A DNA stretch of 64,000 nt from Robiginitomaculum sp. Lineage in GTDB: Bacteria; Pseudomonadota; Alphaproteobacteria; Caulobacterales; Maricaulaceae. The stretch covers positions 1-64,000 of the forward strand of contig JAUZSF010000017.1 of NCBI GenBank assembly GCA_030949705.1, read 5' to 3'. Position 1 is the stretch's first letter. Every line of letters starts with the position of its first letter. The translations under genes and the position numbers were made by a program. Below, piece after piece: positions 18,989 to 28,318 of this stretch. The notes beneath the pieces were generated by a model, which saw nothing but the letters and a program-made list of their open reading frames with translations, searched no databases and was not told where the DNA came from.

Positions 18989-21559
18989 ATGAAGGTTGTC
19001 GTCGTTGAGTCCCCGGCGAAAGCAAAGACTATAAACAAATATCTGGGAAAAGACTTTGAAGTCTATGCCAGTTTTGGCCATGTGCGCGATCTGCCGCCCA
19101 AGGACGGCTCGGTGCGTCCTGACGAAGATTTTGCCATGAGCTGGGAAGTCAGCGCCCGCTCCAAAGGACACCTCAAAGCCATTGCCGATGCGGTCAAAGG
19201 TGCCGATTCGCTGATTCTGGCGACTGACCCGGATCGTGAAGGCGAGGCGATTTCCTGGCATTTGCTGGAGGCCTTACGCGCTCGTCGGGCACTCAAAAAA
19301 GATACACCGGTTCAGCGTGTGGTGTTTAACGCCATTACCAAAACCTCCGTTCTGGATGCCATGGCCAACCCGCGCGAAGTGGATATGGAACTGGTCGAGG
19401 CCTATCTGGCCCGCCGGGCGCTGGATTATCTGGTTGGTTTTACATTATCGCCAGTCTTATGGCGAAAATTGCCTGGCTCTCGTTCTGCCGGCCGGGTGCA
19501 ATCGGTGGCCCTGCGCCTGATTTGTGATCGTGAGCTGGAAATTGAAAAATTCATCAGCGATGAATATTGGACCGTCGAGGCCGAGGCCCTGGCCGAAGGG
19601 GCCGCCCCCTTCCCGGCACGACTGATCAAACTGGATGGCAAAAAGCTGGGCAAGCTGAGCCTAGGTGATGAAGACGCGGCCATGCGGGCCAAATCCATTG
19701 TTGAGGCGGGCCGTTTTCATGTTGCCAATGTCGAGGCCAAACCGGCCAAGCGTCATCCGGCACCGCCCTTTACCACCTCGACCATGCAACAAGAAGCCGC
19801 CCGCAAGCTTGGCTTTTCGGCGACGCGCACCATGCGCACTGCGCAAAAGCTCTATGAAGGCATGTCCATTAATGGCGAGAACACCGGCCTGATCACCTAT
19901 ATGCGGACCGACAGTGTGCAAATGACCGGCGAAGCAATTGGGCAGGTCCGTTCCATGATTGGCAAACGCTTTGGTGATGATTTTCTGCCAGCCAAGCCAC
20001 GGTATTATGCCTCCAAAGCCAAAAACGCCCAAGAAGGCCATGAAGCGGTCCGCCCGACCTCGTTCTTTCGCCATCCCGATGATCTGAACCTGTCAGGGGA
20101 TGAGGCCAAGCTCTATGCCCTGATCTGGAAACGCGCCTGCGCCAGCCAGATGGAAAGTGCGCGGCTGGAACGCACCACCATCGAACTCAGCGACGAAAGC
20201 GGCGAAACAGGCCTGCGTGCCAGTGGCACGGTGGTCCTCTTTCCAGGCTTTTTAAACCTCTATCAGGAAGGCCTGGACGACGAAAAAGAAGAAGGTCAGA
20301 CCAAACTGCCATTGCTGAAAAAAAATACGCTTATCGGTATCGACAAGGTCAAAGCCGAACAGCATTTCACCCAGCCCCCACCCCGCTTTACCGAGGCCTC
20401 TTTGGTCAAACGCATGGAAGAATTGGGGATTGGCCGCCCATCCACCTATGCCTCGATCATGCAGGTTTTGCAGGACCGCGATTATGTGGTGCTGGAGAAA
20501 AAACGCTTTATTCCCCAAGACAAAGGGCGCGTGGTCACGGCCTTTCTGGAAAACTTTTTCTCCCGCTATGTGCAATATGAATTCACCGCGGATCTGGAAG
20601 AACGGCTGGATGAAGTCAGCGCCGGGAAGATGGACTGGAAAGTCCTGTTGCGCGATTTCTGGAAAGAATTTTCGGCCGCGGTTGAGGACATTGCGGACCT
20701 GCGGGTTACTCATGTTCTGGATGCCCTGGACGAGGCCCTGGCCCCTCACCTCTTCCCGCATACCGAAGGCGAACCGGACCCGCGCCTCTGTCCCAAATGC
20801 AAGGATGGTCGCCTTGGCCTGAAACTCAGCCGCTATGGCGCCTTCATTGGGTGTTCCGAATACCCTGAATGCAAATTCACCCGCCCCTTGAGCGCCGGTG
20901 AAGGGCAGGATGGCCAGACCGCCGATGAGACCCTGGGCGAAGACCCCGAAAGCGGCCTGCCGGTCTTGCTCAAAAGCGGGCGTTTTGGGCCTTATGTGCA
21001 ATTGGGCGAAGAGGAAAAACCCAAACGCGCCAGCCTGCCCAAAACCTGGGCCCCAGATACCCTGACTTTGGAACGGGCGTTAAAACTGCTCAGCCTGCCA
21101 CGGGAAATTGGCCCCCACCCCGAAGACGGGGAAATGATCACCGCCGCCATTGGCCGTTATGGCCCCTATGTGCATCACGCCAAAACCTATGCCAATATTG
21201 GCTCAGTCGAGGATGTGTTCGAGATCGGCATTAACCGTGCCGTTGATGTGCTGGCCGAAAAACGCAGCAAGGCACGCCAGGCCGCCACGGCGCTAAAAGA
21301 GCTTGGTGACCATCCTGAAACCGGCAAGCCGGTGCGGGTGATGGATGGCCGTTATGGGCCTTACGTAAAATATGAAAAAATCAACGCCACCTTGCCCAAA
21401 GGCACCGATCCGCAAAGCGTGACCATGGAACAAGCGCTGGAATGGATTGCCGCCAAGGCCAAAAAGCCCAAGAAAACCAAGGCCAAAGCAAAGCCAAAAG
21501 CAAAAGCCAAGGCGAAACCAAAGGCAAAGGCGAAATCAAAACCCAAGACAAAGGCATAA
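18989..21559 (+). CDS. topA: DNA topoisomerase I
   Basis: This 856-residue type IA topoisomerase relaxes negative supercoils. The Toprim domain begins MKVVVVESPAKAKTINKYLG and has ILATDPDREGEAISWHL with the metal-binding acidic triad. The catalytic tyrosine is Tyr304 in GLITYMRTDSV. A zinc-ribbon motif follows (CPKCKDGRLGLKL, GCSEYPECKF at about 600-640), then further C-terminal repeats containing GPYVQLG, GPYVHHA and GPYVKYE. The last 35 residues are almost only Lys, Ala and Pro, a basic tail common in alphaproteobacterial TopA that probably contacts DNA or RNA polymerase. rnr starts 9 bases downstream on the same strand, so the two are co-transcribed. Confidence 0.97.
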   Translation: MKVVVVESPAKAKTINKYLGKDFEVYASFGHVRDLPPKDGSVRPDEDFAMSWEVSARSKGHLKAIADAVKGADSLILATDPDREGEAISWHLLEALRARRALKKDTPVQRVVFNAITKTSVLDAMANPREVDMELVEAYLARRALDYLVGFTLSPVLWRKLPGSRSAGRVQSVALRLICDRELEIEKFISDEYWTVEAEALAEGAAPFPARLIKLDGKKLGKLSLGDEDAAMRAKSIVEAGRFHVANVEAKPAKRHPAPPFTTSTMQQEAARKLGFSATRTMRTAQKLYEGMSINGENTGLITYMRTDSVQMTGEAIGQVRSMIGKRFGDDFLPAKPRYYASKAKNAQEGHEAVRPTSFFRHPDDLNLSGDEAKLYALIWKRACASQMESARLERTTIELSDESGETGLRASGTVVLFPGFLNLYQEGLDDEKEEGQTKLPLLKKNTLIGIDKVKAEQHFTQPPPRFTEASLVKRMEELGIGRPSTYASIMQVLQDRDYVVLEKKRFIPQDKGRVVTAFLENFFSRYVQYEFTADLEERLDEVSAGKMDWKVLLRDFWKEFSAAVEDIADLRVTHVLDALDEALAPHLFPHTEGEPDPRLCPKCKDGRLGLKLSRYGAFIGCSEYPECKFTRPLSAGEGQDGQTADETLGEDPESGLPVLLKSGRFGPYVQLGEEEKPKRASLPKTWAPDTLTLERALKLLSLPREIGPHPEDGEMITAAIGRYGPYVHHAKTYANIGSVEDVFEIGINRAVDVLAEKRSKARQAATALKELGDHPETGKPVRVMDGRYGPYVKYEKINATLPKGTDPQSVTMEQALEWIAAKAKKPKKTKAKAKPKAKAKAKPKAKAKSKPKTKA

Positions 21560-21568
21560 AGGCCGCCC

Positions 21569-23797
21569 ATGGCATTGAGCAAGCGCATTCTTTCCACACT
21601 GGAGCAAAACGGCAAAGGCCTTTCCAAACGCGACATTGCCCGCGAACTGAAATTGTTTGGCAAGGAAAAAGCGGGCCTGAAGGAAGCATTGCGGGCGTTG
21701 GAAGAGGCCGGCAAGATTGAGCGCCAGGATCGGCGAAAATATGCCATTGCCGGGCGCTTACCCAATGTTTTTGTGGCCGAATTTTATGACCGGGATCTGG
21801 ATGGCGAGCTGTTGGCGCGCCCCGTTGCCTGGCAAAGCGAAACGCCCCCGCCAGTCATTATATTGGCTCCCGGCGAAGCCGATGGTGACCATGGCGCGGC
21901 CATTGGCATTGGTGAAAAGGCCCTGATCCGCGTAACCCGTGATGATGGCGGCTATACCGCCCGCATTATCAAGAAACTGGCCGCTGACCAAAGTGCTTCA
22001 CAACGCCTGTTGGGGGTGGCCCGCAAAGTGCGCGGCGGCGTGCAAATCAACCCAACCACCCGCAAATCACGCCGGCCGATGACCCTGCGCCCACTGGATG
22101 CAGACAAGATCGAGGATGGCGACCTGGTGGTGGTTGCCGAAACCCGTGAACGCAAATATGGCGCGCCCCTGGTCAAGCTGGTGGAACGCCTTGGCGATGT
22201 GAACGCACCCCGCGCCGCCAGCATGATCGCGCTGGTTGAACATGGCATCCCCCAGGGCTTTACCGACGAAGAAATTGCCGAGGCCGAAGCCGCCAAACCG
22301 GCCACTTTGGGCAAACGCACCGATCTGCGTACCCTGCCCCTGATCACCATCGACCCGGATGATGCCCGCGATTTTGACGATGCGGTGCATGCCCGCGCCG
22401 ATACTGATCCCAAAAACCCCGGCGGCTGGGTGGTCACCGTCGCCATTGCCGATGTGGCGGCCTATGTCAAAGGCGCCTCGGCGCTGGACCGGGGTGCGTT
22501 AAAGCGTGGCAATTCGGTCTATTTGCCCGATCAGGTGGTGCCCATGCTGCCCGAGCGCCTGTCCAATGACCTGTGCAGCCTGCGCCCCCACGAGGATCGC
22601 GCCTGCATGGCGGTGCAAATGGTCTTTGATGCCAATGGCCAAAAACGCAAACATACCTTCATGCGTGCCCTGATGCGCTCTCATGCACGGCTCAGCTATA
22701 CCCAGGCCCAGAACGCCATTGATGGCAAGCCGGACGAAACCGCCGCCCCGGTGCTGGAGGACGTGCTCAAACCGCTTTGGGCAGCCTATGAGGCGCTGAA
22801 AATTGCCCGGGCCAAGCGCAGCCCCCTGGAAATTGAAAGCACTGAACGCAAAATCCGGGTCAATGAACAAGGCAAAATTGCCTCGATCACCAAACAGGAA
22901 CGTTTTGACGCCCATCGCCTGATCGAAGAATTTATGGTCTCTGCCAATGTCTGTGCCGCCGAAACCCTGGAGCGCAAGACCTGCCCGCTGATTTACCGGG
23001 TGCATGATGCCCCCAGCGCCGAAAAGCTGCACGCGCTTTCAGACTTTTTGCGCACCATCGATATTAAATGGGCCAAGGGCGAGCGCGCCACCACCAAGCG
23101 TTTCAACACCCTGATCCGCAAGACCAGGGACGGCAAATACGCTGAAATCGTCAACGAAATGGTGCTGCGCACGCAAATGCAGGCCATTTATGACACCCAG
23201 AATATTGGCCATTTTGGCCTCAATCTGAACCATTACGCCCATTTCACCTCGCCCATTCGCCGCTATGCAGATCTGACCGTACACCGGGCACTGATCCGCG
23301 CCTGCAAACTGGGCGATGACGGTGCCACGAATGCTGAACAAAGCCAGCTCAAATCCATTGCGCAAGACATAACCGCGCACGAGCGGCGCGCCATGGCCGC
23401 CGAGCGCGACGCCACCGGGCGCTATATCGCCAGCTATTTATCCGAACATGTGGGTAATGCCTTTGCCGCGAGCATATCCGGTGTCACCCGTTTTGGCCTT
23501 TTCCTGCGTCTGGAGGAAACCGGTGCCGACGGCTTTGTGCCGATCCGCCAATTGGGCCGCGAATTTTTTGTTCATGACGAAAAGGCCCATGCGCTGGTTG
23601 GCCGTGAAACCGGCGGGCGCTATACATTGGGCCAGGCGGTCAAAGCCGAACTGATGGAGGCCACCCCCTTAACTGGCGGTCTGCTTTTTGAAATGCTGAC
23701 CCCGCCGGTACCCGGTCCCCGGCCCGGCAAATCGGCGCGCACGCACCGCGATCACCACAGCAAATCAGCCAAACACCGGCGCAAGAGGCGAAATTGA
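21569..23797 (+). CDS. rnr: Ribonuclease R
   Basis: This 742-residue 3'-5' exoribonuclease degrades structured RNA and acts in rRNA and tmRNA quality control. It starts with a winged-helix segment (about 1-60; RDIARELKLFGKEKAGLKEAL). Cold-shock-like domains follow. The RNB catalytic motif ITIDPDDARDFDDAVHA carries the metal-binding aspartates (about 262-271). SPIRRYADLTVHRALI is the second family signature. An S1 domain follows (about 615-690; GVTRFGLFLRLEETGADGFV), and the tail is basic (SARTHRDHHSKSAKHRRKRR). The stop overlaps a TTG start for the Nudix gene. The neighbourhood topA-rnr-Nudix is a familiar alphaproteobacterial order. Confidence 0.97.
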   Translation: MALSKRILSTLEQNGKGLSKRDIARELKLFGKEKAGLKEALRALEEAGKIERQDRRKYAIAGRLPNVFVAEFYDRDLDGELLARPVAWQSETPPPVIILAPGEADGDHGAAIGIGEKALIRVTRDDGGYTARIIKKLAADQSASQRLLGVARKVRGGVQINPTTRKSRRPMTLRPLDADKIEDGDLVVVAETRERKYGAPLVKLVERLGDVNAPRAASMIALVEHGIPQGFTDEEIAEAEAAKPATLGKRTDLRTLPLITIDPDDARDFDDAVHARADTDPKNPGGWVVTVAIADVAAYVKGASALDRGALKRGNSVYLPDQVVPMLPERLSNDLCSLRPHEDRACMAVQMVFDANGQKRKHTFMRALMRSHARLSYTQAQNAIDGKPDETAAPVLEDVLKPLWAAYEALKIARAKRSPLEIESTERKIRVNEQGKIASITKQERFDAHRLIEEFMVSANVCAAETLERKTCPLIYRVHDAPSAEKLHALSDFLRTIDIKWAKGERATTKRFNTLIRKTRDGKYAEIVNEMVLRTQMQAIYDTQNIGHFGLNLNHYAHFTSPIRRYADLTVHRALIRACKLGDDGATNAEQSQLKSIAQDITAHERRAMAAERDATGRYIASYLSEHVGNAFAASISGVTRFGLFLRLEETGADGFVPIRQLGREFFVHDEKAHALVGRETGGRYTLGQAVKAELMEATPLTGGLLFEMLTPPVPGPRPGKSARTHRDHHSKSAKHRRKRRN

Positions 23798-24513
23798 GCA
23801 AGTCCTCAGAATTCAAACGCGATACTGATCCCGCCGACACCCCCCGTACCGGCCGAGCCGTGCGCCCCAAACTGTCGGCAACCCTGATCTTGCTGCGCGG
23901 CGATCCGCAAAACCCACAAGTCTTGATGGGTAAACGGGCCGCCGGGCACGGCTTTATGCCCTCAAAAACGGTATTTCCTGGTGGAAAGGCCGAACGCAGC
24001 GACGCCTTTGCCCCTGTAGCCAGACCTTTGCCCCGGCCCACCGAACAAGTGCTGGCCCGCCATCTTCCCCCCAGACGCGCTTTGGCCGCCGGGGCTGCCG
24101 CCATCCGCGAAACCTTTGAAGAAACCGGCCTGTTGCTGGCCCGCCCCCTGGATAAACCACACAAGGGCAAAGGCCCCAAGGGATGGGAAGGCTTTACTGC
24201 CCGCAATCTGGGGGCTGATATGGGAGCGCTGAGCCTGACCGGGCGCGCCATCACCCCGCCATATCACCCAAAACGCTTTGATGCCTGGTTTTTCATGGCC
24301 CGCGCCGATGATCTGATCGACCTGCCCGAATGCGTCGCCAGCAGCGAACTGGAAGATCTGGCCTGGTACTCCCTGCCCCAAACCAAGGCGCTGGACCTGC
24401 CCACCATCACCAGCATTATCCTGGACGAAGTGCAAAAACGCCTGACCGACCCATCACGACCCATCCCGTTCTACAGTATGCGAAATGGCAATCACCAACG
24501 CCATTGGCTGTAA
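23794..24513 (+). CDS. Nudix hydrolase with a split Nudix box
   Basis: The 239-residue protein appears to start at TTG 23794, overlapping the rnr stop as TTGA. Nudix residues are present but separated. GGKAERSDAF matches the first part of the box. About 37 residues later comes GAAAIRETFEETGLLL, which supplies the RExxEExG metal-binding part. Insertions of this sort occur in NUDT19-like and some CoA-related Nudix proteins (family knowledge). The enzyme would hydrolyse a nucleoside diphosphate linked to another group; the substrate is not known. Translational coupling to rnr is likely. The C-terminus ends before a repeat-rich gap. Confidence 0.85.
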   Translation: MSKSSEFKRDTDPADTPRTGRAVRPKLSATLILLRGDPQNPQVLMGKRAAGHGFMPSKTVFPGGKAERSDAFAPVARPLPRPTEQVLARHLPPRRALAAGAAAIRETFEETGLLLARPLDKPHKGKGPKGWEGFTARNLGADMGALSLTGRAITPPYHPKRFDAWFFMARADDLIDLPECVASSELEDLAWYSLPQTKALDLPTITSIILDEVQKRLTDPSRPIPFYSMRNGNHQRHWL

Positions 24514-24689
24514 CCACTCCCCTTATAAATCACACCATTTTACCCTCCCTGTACGCAAGGGGGAACAAACCTGTTTTATCCCCGCTTTTGCAAGGGGTAA
24601 GCAGGGGTAAATGAGGGATGTTTCAGGGGTGATTTGCTCGCGTTTAGGGACCATTAAGGGGTAAGTGATGGATGGCGAGGGGTAAGGCA

Positions 24690-24719
24690 TGACCCTCATT
24701 GACCCTCATTGACCCTCAT
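24690..24719. repeat. Three tandem copies of a 10-base unit
   Basis: TGACCCTCAT is repeated three times without gap. The extended kdsA reading frame ends inside it (stop at 24706-24708, minus strand). The unit count may vary by slippage. It is too short and regular to be a CRISPR array. Confidence 0.7.
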
Positions 24720-25815
24720 GTGCGCTATGCGGGGGATAAGCGTATCGGCCTCTCTTGTCGTTAGCCTCCGGCTTGACCGGAGGATCCATTTTACATGCCT
24801 GCGTATGTGGATCTTTGGAGCTGGATCCCGGCGCGGGGGCCGGGATGACGCGGAGAGTGGGGGATGGGGATAGAAAAACCTTGTCCCACAACGGCGCTGA
24901 TGGGGTATTGTATTGGTGATGGTTCCGGCAATCCAGAGGAGAAACCACCATTTTAAGGCGGCGATTTATATCTTTTTTGGCTTTGGCCAAGGCGTCAAAG
25001 GCCATCAGGTCTTTGGCCAAGGCCTCGAATTCAGCCAAAGGCACCATATTAGGGCCATCCGATGGGGCGTTATCCGGGTCCGGGTGGGTTTCGATAAAAA
25101 CGGCGGCGACCCCAACAGCAACCGCAGCCCGGGCCAGTACCGGGACATATTCGCGCTGGCCACCCGAAGAGCCACCTCGGCCACCAGGTTGCTGCACTGA
25201 ATGGGTGGCGTCAAACACCACCGGGGTGCCATCCTTGGCCAGTTCAGGCAAAGCGCGCATATCGCTGACCAGGGTATTATAACCAAAGCTCGTGCCGCGC
25301 TCGGTCACCATAACGTTTTGGTTGCCGCTTTGGCGGATCTTTTCCACAACGTGGACCATATCCCATGGTGCCAGAAATTGGCCCTTCTTGATATTAACCG
25401 CCCGGCCCGTGGTCGCCGCCGCGACAAGCAGGTCCGTCTGTCTGCACAAAAAGGCCGGGATTTGCAGCACATCCACAACTTCGGCCACGGGCGCACATTG
25501 TTCAGGCAAATGCACGTCAGTTAATACCGGCAAATCAAAACGCTCGCGAATTTCAGCAAAAATCGGCAGGGCTTCCGACAGGCCGAGACCTCTTGGTGCG
25601 TTGGTACTGGTACGGTTGGCTTTGTCAAAGGAGGTTTTGAAGATCAGCCTTAAATCAAGACGATTCGCAATATCTTTTAGTATTTCAGCGACTTCCAGAG
25701 CATGATTTCTACTTTCAAGGGCGCACGGCCCTGCAATAAAGGCAAGAGGGAGATCATTACCAATGTGTTTTTTTGACCCAGAACTGGTTTTAAACACTAT
25801 AGAACGTGATGCCAT
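24706..25815 (-). CDS. kdsA: KDO-8-phosphate synthase with a repeat-encoded C-terminal extension
   Basis: KdsA condenses phosphoenolpyruvate with arabinose 5-phosphate to make 3-deoxy-D-manno-octulosonate 8-phosphate for lipopolysaccharide. The core holds [64 protein letters not shown] and [15 protein letters not shown]. The frame is 369 residues, while the family is about 275-285. The last 85 or so residues (after [10 protein letters not shown]) are encoded by dispersed hairpin repeats and by the tandem repeat at 24690-24719, with no KdsA similarity. So the native stop was lost or overwritten and the frame reads on. The active-site residues are upstream of this tail, so activity may remain. 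The AT-rich upstream gap separates it from a divergent sugar dehydratase gene. Confidence 0.93.
   Translation of the reverse strand: MASRSIVFKTSSGSKKHIGNDLPLAFIAGPCALESRNHALEVAEILKDIANRLDLRLIFKTSFDKANRTSTNAPRGLGLSEALPIFAEIRERFDLPVLTDVHLPEQCAPVAEVVDVLQIPAFLCRQTDLLVAAATTGRAVNIKKGQFLAPWDMVHVVEKIRQSGNQNVMVTERGTSFGYNTLVSDMRALPELAKDGTPVVFDATHSVQQPGGRGGSSGGQREYVPVLARAAVAVGVAAVFIETHPDPDNAPSDGPNMVPLAEFEALAKDLMAFDALAKAKKDINRRLKMVVSPLDCRNHHQYNTPSAPLWDKVFLSPSPTLRVIPAPAPGSSSKDPHTQACKMDPPVKPEANDKRGRYAYPPHSAHEGQ
24757..24849. repeat. Twin-hairpin repeat (family B) within the kdsA reading frame
   Basis: The left hairpin has CCTCCGG (24765-24771) and CCGGAGG (24777-24783), ending GGATCCA. The right one is CTGGATCCCGGC, loop, then GCCGGGATGAC (24821-24849). 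The outer ends GTCGTTA and GATGAC match other family B copies. A further half copy, CCGGCAATCCAG, is at 24925-24936. Confidence 0.65.
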
Positions 25816-25868
25816 GACCTAATTTCCTTTCCGGGTCAAGTTTCGAAACGATAATGTACAATGAATAT

Positions 25869-25891
25869 TTAATTTCAGAAAAATAAATTAA
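25869..25891. promoter_or_regulatory. AT-rich inverted repeat between kdsA and the dehydratase gene
   Basis: TTAATTT (25869-25875) faces AAATTAA (25885-25891) over a 9-base spacer, in the AT-rich 225-base divergent gap. This gap must hold the promoters for kdsA (minus) and the dehydratase (plus). The hairpin could be an operator, but no regulator is known. Confidence 0.3.
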
Positions 25892-26040
25892 GTCCTTTCC
25901 TTTTTTGCAATTACTATTTACAATACGACGTGTGTTGGGGTGCTAACTGGACCGAGTGCTTAATCTAGGCTATGCATTAGCAAGAAGCGAGGTGTTGCAA
26001 CAGTCCAGCAATGCCGGGAAGATGGGGGGAGATTTATCCC

Positions 26041-27204
26041 GTGAGTTCGCGTAAAACCTATGATCCCGAAGAAATTCTAGGGCGCAAGGAACAAGAAGTA
26101 GAGCTTGTCTCTCTGGGTGCTCAACTAGCCGGAAAAAGAGTTTTGATCACAGGGGCCGCTGGAACCATTGGTTCGGCCCTGTCCCGCGCCGTTGCCGCCT
26201 CGGCACCAGAATCCCTGGTCGCTTATGATCACGACGAATACGGTCTTTATACCCTTCGTGGCACACTGGACGAATTGCAACCCAATTTGCAACGCCGGGT
26301 CGTGCTGGGTGATGTTCGTGACAAGGCTCGTCTGGACCAAGTTTTCAAAATAGAAAAACCTGAAATTGTATTTCATGTTGCCGCCTTGAAGCATGTGGGC
26401 ATGGTTGAGGAAAACCCGGCAGAAGGTGCTGCCACCAATGTGCTGGGCACGCGCAACACTTCGGATGTGGCACGCAAATATGGCGCGCAGGCCATGGTGC
26501 TGATTTCTACAGACAAGGCCGTAAGACCTCACAACATGATGGGGGCCACTAAAAAAATTGCTGAGGAACTCTGTCGCGCCCGGGATATGGATAGCCAGTC
26601 ACCAACGCGCCATATCATTGTACGCTTTGGCAATGTCTTTGGTTCGTCCGGCTCTGTGGTGCCGTTGTTTGCCCACCAGATTGAACGCCTCCTGCCGGTG
26701 ACCATAACGCACCCTGAGGTGGAACGCTATTTCATGACCGAGCGCGAAGCGGTTTCTCTGGTCCTTGAGGCCTTGCAAATCGGGCTGGAAGATGAAGGTA
26801 GCCGCGGCAGTATCTTCTTCCATGATATGGGCCCGGGGGTTCGTATTGCCGATCTGGCGCGGCGCATGATTACCAGCCAGGGTTTGCGCCCCAATGTGGA
26901 CATCCCCATTGTGATCACCAAATTGCGGGCTGGGGAAAAAATCTCCGAGGCCTTGCTGGCCCCCGGTGAAACCGCCGAGGCCACACGCTCCAAACAGGTA
27001 GCCTTGGCGCGCGGTAAAATCGACCGCAATCAGGTCACCCTTACCCTGAATGGATTGGATGCGGCATGCCGTCTTAGCGATGAAATCGCGGTGCGGCGCA
27101 TGTTGTCTAATTATATCCATTCAGATGCCAAGGCACCCGAGCAAATCCGGGCCAAGGTCCCTGCCAAGGATGCAGCCAGGGCCCTGGATGGTCGCAAATC
27201 CTGA
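26041..27204 (+). CDS. FlaA1/WbpM/CapD-type UDP-sugar 4,6-dehydratase (soluble form)
   Basis: The protein is an extended SDR of about 387 residues. It has the NAD(P) motif VLITGAAGTIGSAL, IVFHVAALKHVGMVEENP, LISTDKAVRPHNMMGATKK and FGNVFGSSGSVVPLF. In this subgroup the usual SDR Tyr is replaced by Met in MGATK, as in WbpM and PglF (family knowledge), which make UDP-4-keto-6-deoxy-GlcNAc for surface glycans. No N-terminal membrane part is present, so it is a cytosolic short form. The GTG at 26041 is preceded by GGGGGGAG at good spacing and is preferred to an ATG at 26011. No other glycan gene is close, apart from kdsA across the divergent promoter gap. Confidence 0.87.
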   Translation: MSSRKTYDPEEILGRKEQEVELVSLGAQLAGKRVLITGAAGTIGSALSRAVAASAPESLVAYDHDEYGLYTLRGTLDELQPNLQRRVVLGDVRDKARLDQVFKIEKPEIVFHVAALKHVGMVEENPAEGAATNVLGTRNTSDVARKYGAQAMVLISTDKAVRPHNMMGATKKIAEELCRARDMDSQSPTRHIIVRFGNVFGSSGSVVPLFAHQIERLLPVTITHPEVERYFMTEREAVSLVLEALQIGLEDEGSRGSIFFHDMGPGVRIADLARRMITSQGLRPNVDIPIVITKLRAGEKISEALLAPGETAEATRSKQVALARGKIDRNQVTLTLNGLDAACRLSDEIAVRRMLSNYIHSDAKAPEQIRAKVPAKDAARALDGRKS

Positions 27205-27225
27205 GGGCCATTGGTGCCAAAACGT

Positions 27226-28131
27226 CTAGCTCAGCATAAATTCCCAGATTTCATCAGAATAATAAAACAGCCGCCTTTCACGCGGCAGACCAATCACATT
27301 GGGATCTTTGCGCAAGCGCTCCATCGCCTGTAGACGGTCGGAAAATGCCTTTTCCGTCATTTTGATCACCTTGCGGGGAATTTGCGCCCGCAACAGAATA
27401 TCCGTGGATTTTTTCAGGATGTCCTGACACCCGGCCAGATACTCCCCTTCCAGAGCGGCCTTGCACGAAATCATATTATGCACGCCTTCAAAGTTGGATA
27501 CTTTACGATAATGATCCAGCGTATTGACCACAAAATCCAGCTCTTCACGCAAAGCCGGATGTTGCAAATAGATGGCTTTTGCCTCAGCAATACGCCCTTC
27601 AATCTCGGCCCGAAGGTCTCCCTCCTCCTCGATTACAAAAATCAAATCAATATCGGAGCCACGAACCAGCTTGCCCGTGGTCCGTTCCGGCCGAGGCACC
27701 AGATGCGCCATATTACGGCAGACATCCCCCGCAATCAAAATGCCAGTACGGCCCAGCAAATCCGGCGTAATGGTTTCCGCAACAATCTGTTTGGCAATGT
27801 CGCGTTTTTCATCTGAAATGCGCTCATGTTCCTGTTGCGACTTTTGCGCATCGTGCTCTGCTTTTTCAAAATTATCCAGTGTCGAGATACGGGTATAGGT
27901 TAGAAAATCACGCAAAATTGAGGGGCTAAGCCTTGCAAATCCCTCAATTTTTTTGTCTATGCGTAAATAATAGTGGCCAAATGGTGTGGTATAGATTTTG
28001 GAGCTGTTATGGCAGGTTCGCCAGATTTCAAAATACCGATTGCCCAGGGCCTCGGCGATTTCCACCCCCAGTACAGAGCTGCGATCACAGAGAATGGCCA
28101 ATATATCGTTTTCAAGATGTGTATCCAGCAT
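27226..28131 (-). CDS. Putative nucleotidyltransferase-fold protein with an N-terminal helical/winged-helix part
   Basis: The protein is about 301 residues from the ATG at 28131 (MLDTHLENDILAILCD); a longer start at 28176 adds 15 unlikely residues. A nucleotidyltransferase (polymerase beta superfamily) signature lies at 158-163: RGSDIDLIFVI, with the two metal-binding aspartates Asp160 and Asp162. The likely third carboxylate is in REELDFVVNTL. Residues 1-95 look like a winged-helix (VLGVEIAEALGNRYFEIWRT, then HYYLRIDKKIEGFARLSPSI), followed by a charged coiled-coil at 100-130. The protein may transfer a nucleotide to a protein or small molecule. It is not a recognised toxin, antitoxin or resistance enzyme, and no partner gene is adjacent. 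Confidence 0.6.
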   Translation of the reverse strand: MLDTHLENDILAILCDRSSVLGVEIAEALGNRYFEIWRTCHNSSKIYTTPFGHYYLRIDKKIEGFARLSPSILRDFLTYTRISTLDNFEKAEHDAQKSQQEHERISDEKRDIAKQIVAETITPDLLGRTGILIAGDVCRNMAHLVPRPERTTGKLVRGSDIDLIFVIEEEGDLRAEIEGRIAEAKAIYLQHPALREELDFVVNTLDHYRKVSNFEGVHNMISCKAALEGEYLAGCQDILKKSTDILLRAQIPRKVIKMTEKAFSDRLQAMERLRKDPNVIGLPRERRLFYYSDEIWEFMLS

Positions 28132-28318
28132 GATGGTTTCTCCGCTAAAGCCAAATGCCTGCGCACACCATGACACCCCATTGGCAAAATGGCCAGCATT
28201 CGGGATCTTGCGCTTTACATTACCCCAGCGTGGCCCAACAATTACTGCGATTTAAGTCGCGATTTAGGCCATTTGCGCGTAAAACACAGGCAAGATTACT
28301 GCATTTTGGGAACTGAAC

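Noticed and set aside
24690-24719. Possible CRISPR-like array
   Set aside because: Three adjoining 10-base units without spacers; a simple tandem repeat.
24706-25815. Fusion of KdsA to a second functional domain
   Set aside because: The extra C-terminal part follows repeat sequence found in spacers elsewhere in the window, not a protein domain.
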